Assembly (NCBI GenBank): GCA_020216655.1
Contig: JAIWNU010000176.1
Span: 1-9,458 of the forward strand
DNA length: 9,458 nt
Source of the DNA: Treponema sp.
Lineage (GTDB): Bacteria > Spirochaetota > Spirochaetia > Treponematales > Breznakiellaceae
Direction: 5' to 3'
A program made the translations under genes and the position numbers. Under the pieces are notes generated by a model, which saw nothing but the letters and a program-made list of their open reading frames with translations, had not been told where the DNA came from and made no database searches. Positions 6,297 through 9,458 of the stretch are shown one piece after another. Each line of letters begins with the position of its first letter. Within the stretch, counting starts at the first letter, position 1.

Positions 6297-7589
6297 TCAG
6301 AAGCGTATGACTAATTTCATTTGAGTTTGAAATACATAACCTAAATGTGCAGGACCTAATTCTCCATACCACGCATTAGAATCAAAGGTGTTCATATCAA
6401 GCGGCATTTGTCCTGAAACATGGAAGCCACATCCCTGGAATAGTGTATATTCAAATCCAAGCGTGGTAAGAAACGATGCATCCTCTAATGCAACTAAAGA
6501 ATGCATATTCATAATTGTATAATCATCTATTTTCCATATTGCAGCGAAAGCCATATAATGTTGATGATTCAATTCCCTAATTGGTATGTTTAGCTTAAAA
6601 GGCCGGCCTTTATCCGGCGCAATAGTAGCCCAGGTACCGGAATACAGAGCATCAACCCGATCACCATTTTTCAGTGCACTTCCTCCATTGTATCTATATT
6701 GTCCGGTACTTATAAATCGGCCATCGAAAAGAGAAAAGTCTACTCCTGCTGCCAGTTCGAGCCCCTGATACCACCTCCATTCCTGGTTATAATACTTACC
6801 AGTCCGGTTCCACTCGGTATCGAAGGTATATAGAGCTTCTAAAATACACGCTATGGGACCATCATATTTAATTGAAGTACCAAAACGATGTACCGGGTCA
6901 GAGGTACTCTCATGTAACTGCAAAGGACCTAACATAAACGCCGGTTTTCCAGCCTGAAAAGCATATAAGCTCTGAATACTCCAGAATGGTCCATGAACAT
7001 CTGAGGCTATTCCAGCTAGGGCAGTACGGCCCCAGGTTTCGCTAACATCCTGTGGTCCAGTACCGAAAACATAGGCTTTCATCGTATCTGAGGGATACCA
7101 TGAAAACCCAACACCAAGTATGCCACGGGGCCGAGCATCAGGATTTAACGGATTTGGGTTTATTAGAAAATCAGTAGGACGGAAAATTTGGCCGTATCCG
7201 AAAGAAATGCGTAATATTCCAATATCTGTGGCGAGCTGGTCCCCTCTGATTTGATAGTAGAGCCTATCTATATCAATAGTTCCCGTATAAAATTCTTCTT
7301 TTTCGGGATTCATAGCTAATGCGTTCTGCGCCCAAGCACCACTATAGGTAAATAGATTGAGTGATGCTACCAGGGCACCATAGTCGCCGATAGATGCCTT
7401 GAGCCGAAGATTTGCATATTGTTCCAATCCAAAATGATTCTCAGGACCTGTGCTGAAATCATAACCCCATGTGTATCCTGCCTTTGTTTCGCTTATTCCG
7501 CTAAACTGCCAATCAGCAGCATACAGCTCAACATTTAAAAAAACCGCTATACATGAAATAACAAATAAGATCTTTGTAAACCGTTTCAT
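6297..7589 (-). CDS. Outer-membrane beta-barrel protein, function unknown
   Basis: A 430-residue exported protein. Residues 1 to about 24 are a signal peptide (MKRFTKILFVISC..., cleavage near LYA/ADW). The mature part alternates polar and hydrophobic residues, is rich in Tyr, Trp, Gly and Phe, and ends in MKLVIRF with a terminal phenylalanine, the usual BAM-recognition ending of outer-membrane barrels. A distinctive segment FRPTDFLINPNPLNPDARPR (136-155) recalls the F-PTD-NP-NPLDP motif in DUF1302-like and related barrels; I cannot name the family firmly. Its ATG overlaps the stop of the LolA-like gene by four bases, so the two are almost certainly co-translated. With an FtsX-type permease further upstream, it may be the outer-membrane partner of an export or lipoprotein-sorting route. 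The DNA is AT-rich compared with the genes to its left. Barrel: confident; function: inferred from context. Confidence 0.8.
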   Translation of the reverse strand: MKRFTKILFVISCIAVFLNVELYAADWQFSGISETKAGYTWGYDFSTGPENHFGLEQYANLRLKASIGDYGALVASLNLFTYSGAWAQNALAMNPEKEEFYTGTIDIDRLYYQIRGDQLATDIGILRISFGYGQIFRPTDFLINPNPLNPDARPRGILGVGFSWYPSDTMKAYVFGTGPQDVSETWGRTALAGIASDVHGPFWSIQSLYAFQAGKPAFMLGPLQLHESTSDPVHRFGTSIKYDGPIACILEALYTFDTEWNRTGKYYNQEWRWYQGLELAAGVDFSLFDGRFISTGQYRYNGGSALKNGDRVDALYSGTWATIAPDKGRPFKLNIPIRELNHQHYMAFAAIWKIDDYTIMNMHSLVALEDASFLTTLGFEYTLFQGCGFHVSGQMPLDMNTFDSNAWYGELGPAHLGYVFQTQMKLVIRF

Positions 7590-8344
7590 CGTTCTAAATT
7601 CCCCATACTAAAGACCGAGTCGGCTATCGGCTCATCCAACACAACGTCTGTCATGGTAAGTATTGTTCGGCTTCCCTTTCGCAATAGATCCTTCATCTCA
7701 AATTCTACGGGAAAACGCCTGCCATTAATTACCTTTACTTGCAGTAGCTTGTATTCCTTTAATTTTGCACCAGATAGGGCATATAATTCAGTTTTTAGGA
7801 CATCAGAGGTTTGAACATCTATCCACATTTTTTGTTTTGGATAACTTTCTGTCTTTTTCTTTGCAGAAAGTTCGAGGATCCATGCTTCACGGTCTTCTAA
7901 TACTTCTTTACCCAGCAATACGGGAGTATACCGTACGGATAATTTTTCATTTTCGATTGTATCCTCATAGGACATATCTGAGCCCATCATTGATTCCTTA
8001 AGCATATGTCCAGAAATAAGCATTACCGATTCGGTATCGGGAGAATATACATAAAGCCGGCCTTCCCGTTTTAAATATTTTGTTCCCTTATCTTCATTAT
8101 TAAGAAATTCAACAAAGCTGTAATTACTTCCTTTAGATTGGGCTTTAAATATCTTTACAAATTTTTTACCTTGATATTCTATGACCATTTTTCCTGTATA
8201 TTGAATACTATTAAACACTTCATTTGAATCAACTTTTGTCAGAAGCTGCATAGGGTCTGGCTTATTGTTTTGGGCAACTACCAGCATTAGGTTTATTGCA
8301 AAGAAAATGCAACAAAAAAATATAGGGCGTAAAAAGGTCTTCAT
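7586..8344 (-). CDS. Periplasmic LolA-like outer-membrane lipoprotein-sorting protein
   Basis: A 252-residue secreted protein resembling the LolA-like family annotated as outer membrane lipoprotein-sorting protein (PF17131 type). Residues 1-24 are a signal peptide (cleavage near VVA/QN) without a lipobox, so the mature protein should be soluble in the periplasm. Family-like features include GRLYVYSPDTESVMLISGHM (95-114), SMMGSDMSYED (118-128) and beta-rich repeats such as KMWIDVQTSDVLKTELY (172-188), expected to form an open half-barrel with a hydrophobic groove for acyl chains. The start at 8344 is preferred because AGGAGG lies six bases upstream and a good signal peptide follows; a longer frame from 8386 would add 14 residues that spoil the signal peptide. 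The gene follows the FtsX permease by 61 bases and overlaps the barrel gene by ATGA. Role as carrier between permease and barrel is inferred. Confidence 0.8.
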   Translation of the reverse strand: MKTFLRPIFFCCIFFAINLMLVVAQNNKPDPMQLLTKVDSNEVFNSIQYTGKMVIEYQGKKFVKIFKAQSKGSNYSFVEFLNNEDKGTKYLKREGRLYVYSPDTESVMLISGHMLKESMMGSDMSYEDTIENEKLSVRYTPVLLGKEVLEDREAWILELSAKKKTESYPKQKMWIDVQTSDVLKTELYALSGAKLKEYKLLQVKVINGRRFPVEFEMKDLLRKGSRTILTMTDVVLDEPIADSVFSMGNLER

Positions 8345-8350
8345 GATAAA

Positions 8351-8356
8351 CCTCCT
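8351..8356 (-). promoter_or_regulatory. Ribosome binding site deciding the LolA-like start
   Basis: Minus-strand AGGAGG, six bases before the ATG at 8344. It selects that codon over the in-frame ATG at 8386, which has no ribosome site and would put a polar extension ahead of the signal peptide. Confidence 0.85.
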
Positions 8357-8405
8357 CTCTAAAATACATAAATTACTTGCAGGCATATCCCTGTGTTTTA
8401 AAAAG

Positions 8406-9458
8406 CTACCTTCTCAATGCCTCTACAGGTTCTACAAAAGCACTTTTTAATGATGGAATAAGCGTACAACAAGCAGATATAAGCACACCGAAAAAGAATC
8501 CTTGCAGCAATATGAGAGGACTAAAAGTAAGAAATATGGTTCCCGCAATTGGATAGTCCTTCATTCCTCCCCCAGTAAAAAAGGTAAAATCGAGCGGGAA
8601 TAGCGATACGATCCAAGTTAGTATTCCACCAACTGCGGCACCTGCGAGCGAGCCCAAGACACTTAAATACAACGCTTCATAAAAAAATGTCCGGACAATT
8701 TCCCACCTGGTAAAACCAAGAGCTCCCATCATTCCAATTTCCTTTATTCGTTCATGAATAACCATTAAAATGGTATTGATGATGAGAAAACTAGCTACAA
8801 TCTGAAATACTGCAAAAATAATAACAAATAGGTAATTGTAAGAATTCATAAGTGCAATCCAATAATGTTCACGCCATTCCTGTACAAAAGCATGAGGGCC
8901 GAGTATTTCTTTTACTTCAGCTTTAATTACACCGGATTGCTTATATTTATCTAGGTAAATATAAAGCTGTTGTGTACTTTCTGGCATAACCAGGATTTTC
9001 GCTAAGCGATCAAAAGGCATAATAATTACATTTTCGTCATATTTGATGTAATCAAAATTAAAAATGCCCACAATTTGAGGGTTCGCAAATTTGTCTGAAT
9101 ACTGAGCGGAAATCATTTTAAAGGAAATACGATCACCGATATGCAATCCTAATTTTTTAGCTAAGGTATAACCAATTGCACATTCATTTGATCCAGCAAT
9201 AGGGAATCTGCCCTCGACAATCCCGCTATTCTGTTTGGACAGATTAAAATGATTAACCTGCAATTCACGTTCAAAATCGATGCCCCATACTAAGGCATGT
9301 TTTACCGTACTGTCAAAAAGGCTCGCATAGGTACTAATTCTCGGCAAAGCAGCTTTTACACCAGGCACAGCTTCTATTCGAGAAATCAATTCGCTCAGTG
9401 ACAATGCTTCGTTCAATGGATATTGTACTGGTAAATATTCACGGTTTTCATTAAAGTC
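8406..9458 (-). CDS. FtsX/MacB-type ABC transporter permease, 5' end cut by window
   Basis: C-terminal 350 residues of an inner-membrane permease of the FtsX/MacB/LolCE class. The frame stays open from the ATG at 9416 to the window edge (14 more codons, reading DFNENREYLPVQYP), and the expected first membrane helix is missing, so the gene begins outside. Numbering from the visible edge: a periplasmic MacB_PCD-like domain up to about 200, then three helices at about 207-234, 258-287 and 304-332. Between the first two lies the cytoplasmic coupling segment HERIKEIGMMGALGFTRWEI (235-254), typical of FtsX permeases that contact the ATPase. It ends EPVEALRR, as many family members do. Its ATPase and possibly a second permease should lie beyond 9458. 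With the LolA-like and barrel genes downstream it suggests lipoprotein release or another envelope export function; a macrolide- or peptide-export role is an alternative. Confidence 0.85.
   Translation of the reverse strand, partial: DFNENREYLPVQYPLNEALSLSELISRIEAVPGVKAALPRISTYASLFDSTVKHALVWGIDFERELQVNHFNLSKQNSGIVEGRFPIAGSNECAIGYTLAKKLGLHIGDRISFKMISAQYSDKFANPQIVGIFNFDYIKYDENVIIMPFDRLAKILVMPESTQQLYIYLDKYKQSGVIKAEVKEILGPHAFVQEWREHYWIALMNSYNYLFVIIFAVFQIVASFLIINTILMVIHERIKEIGMMGALGFTRWEIVRTFFYEALYLSVLGSLAGAAVGGILTWIVSLFPLDFTFFTGGGMKDYPIAGTIFLTFSPLILLQGFFFGVLISACCTLIPSLKSAFVEPVEALRR

Noticed and set aside
8345..8386. Upstream start for the LolA-like protein at 8386
   Set aside because: It would add 14 residues before the signal peptide and has no ribosome site, whereas the ATG at 8344 has AGGAGG at ideal spacing.
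9414..9416. ATG at 9416 as the true start of the FtsX-type permease
   Set aside because: The frame remains open to the window edge and the family's N-terminal membrane helix is absent, so the gene starts outside the window.

Overview
The window probably comes from a spirochaete of the Treponema/Spirochaeta type. This is inferred from the mix of genes: a YtfT/YjfF-type sugar permease pair, an RtcB ligase, an HDAC-like enzyme, and an envelope operon with FtsX permease, LolA-like carrier and beta-barrel. No rRNA or other marker gene is present to confirm it. Coding density is very high and no stretch of 300 bases lacks a gene. I see no tRNA, rRNA, CRISPR array, insertion sequence or clear rho-independent terminator.

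Layout. (1) 25-2069, plus strand: two ABC-transporter permeases, ytfT and yjfF, overlapping by ATGA. They are the membrane half of a galactofuranose-type sugar importer whose ATPase and binding protein presumably lie before position 1. (2) 2077-3219, minus strand: a GT-B glycosyltransferase of the MJ1255 type with an odd Ala/Gly-rich C-terminal tail encoded by GC-rich repeats. (3) 3220-3348: a divergent control region with candidate promoters in both directions and a perfect 10-bp inverted repeat. (4) 3349-4776, plus strand: rtcB, the RNA 3'-phosphate ligase, with all catalytic residues. (5) 4794-6242, minus strand: one 482-residue protein fusing a zinc-dependent HDAC-like deacetylase to a MutT-type Nudix hydrolase, with intact motifs in both halves. 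It starts almost directly after an extended -10 promoter, so its mRNA may be leaderless. (6) 6297-9458, minus strand: a three-gene envelope operon read from the right edge inward, consisting of an FtsX/MacB-type permease (cut by the window edge), a secreted LolA-like protein and an outer-membrane beta-barrel.

Working together. Genes 1-2 form one importer. The permease, LolA-like protein and barrel could form a route from inner membrane through periplasm to outer membrane for lipoprotein or lipid cargo. RtcB (RNA repair) converges with the HDAC-Nudix fusion (deacetylation plus nucleotide-pool cleaning), but a functional link is speculative. Base composition changes sharply near 6290: genes to the left are visibly GC-rich and the envelope operon to the right is AT-rich, which suggests different histories.

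The most noteworthy items are the HDAC-Nudix fusion with its possible leaderless start, the shared inverted-repeat operator between the glycosyltransferase and rtcB, and the envelope operon with a candidate LolB-independent outer-membrane partner.
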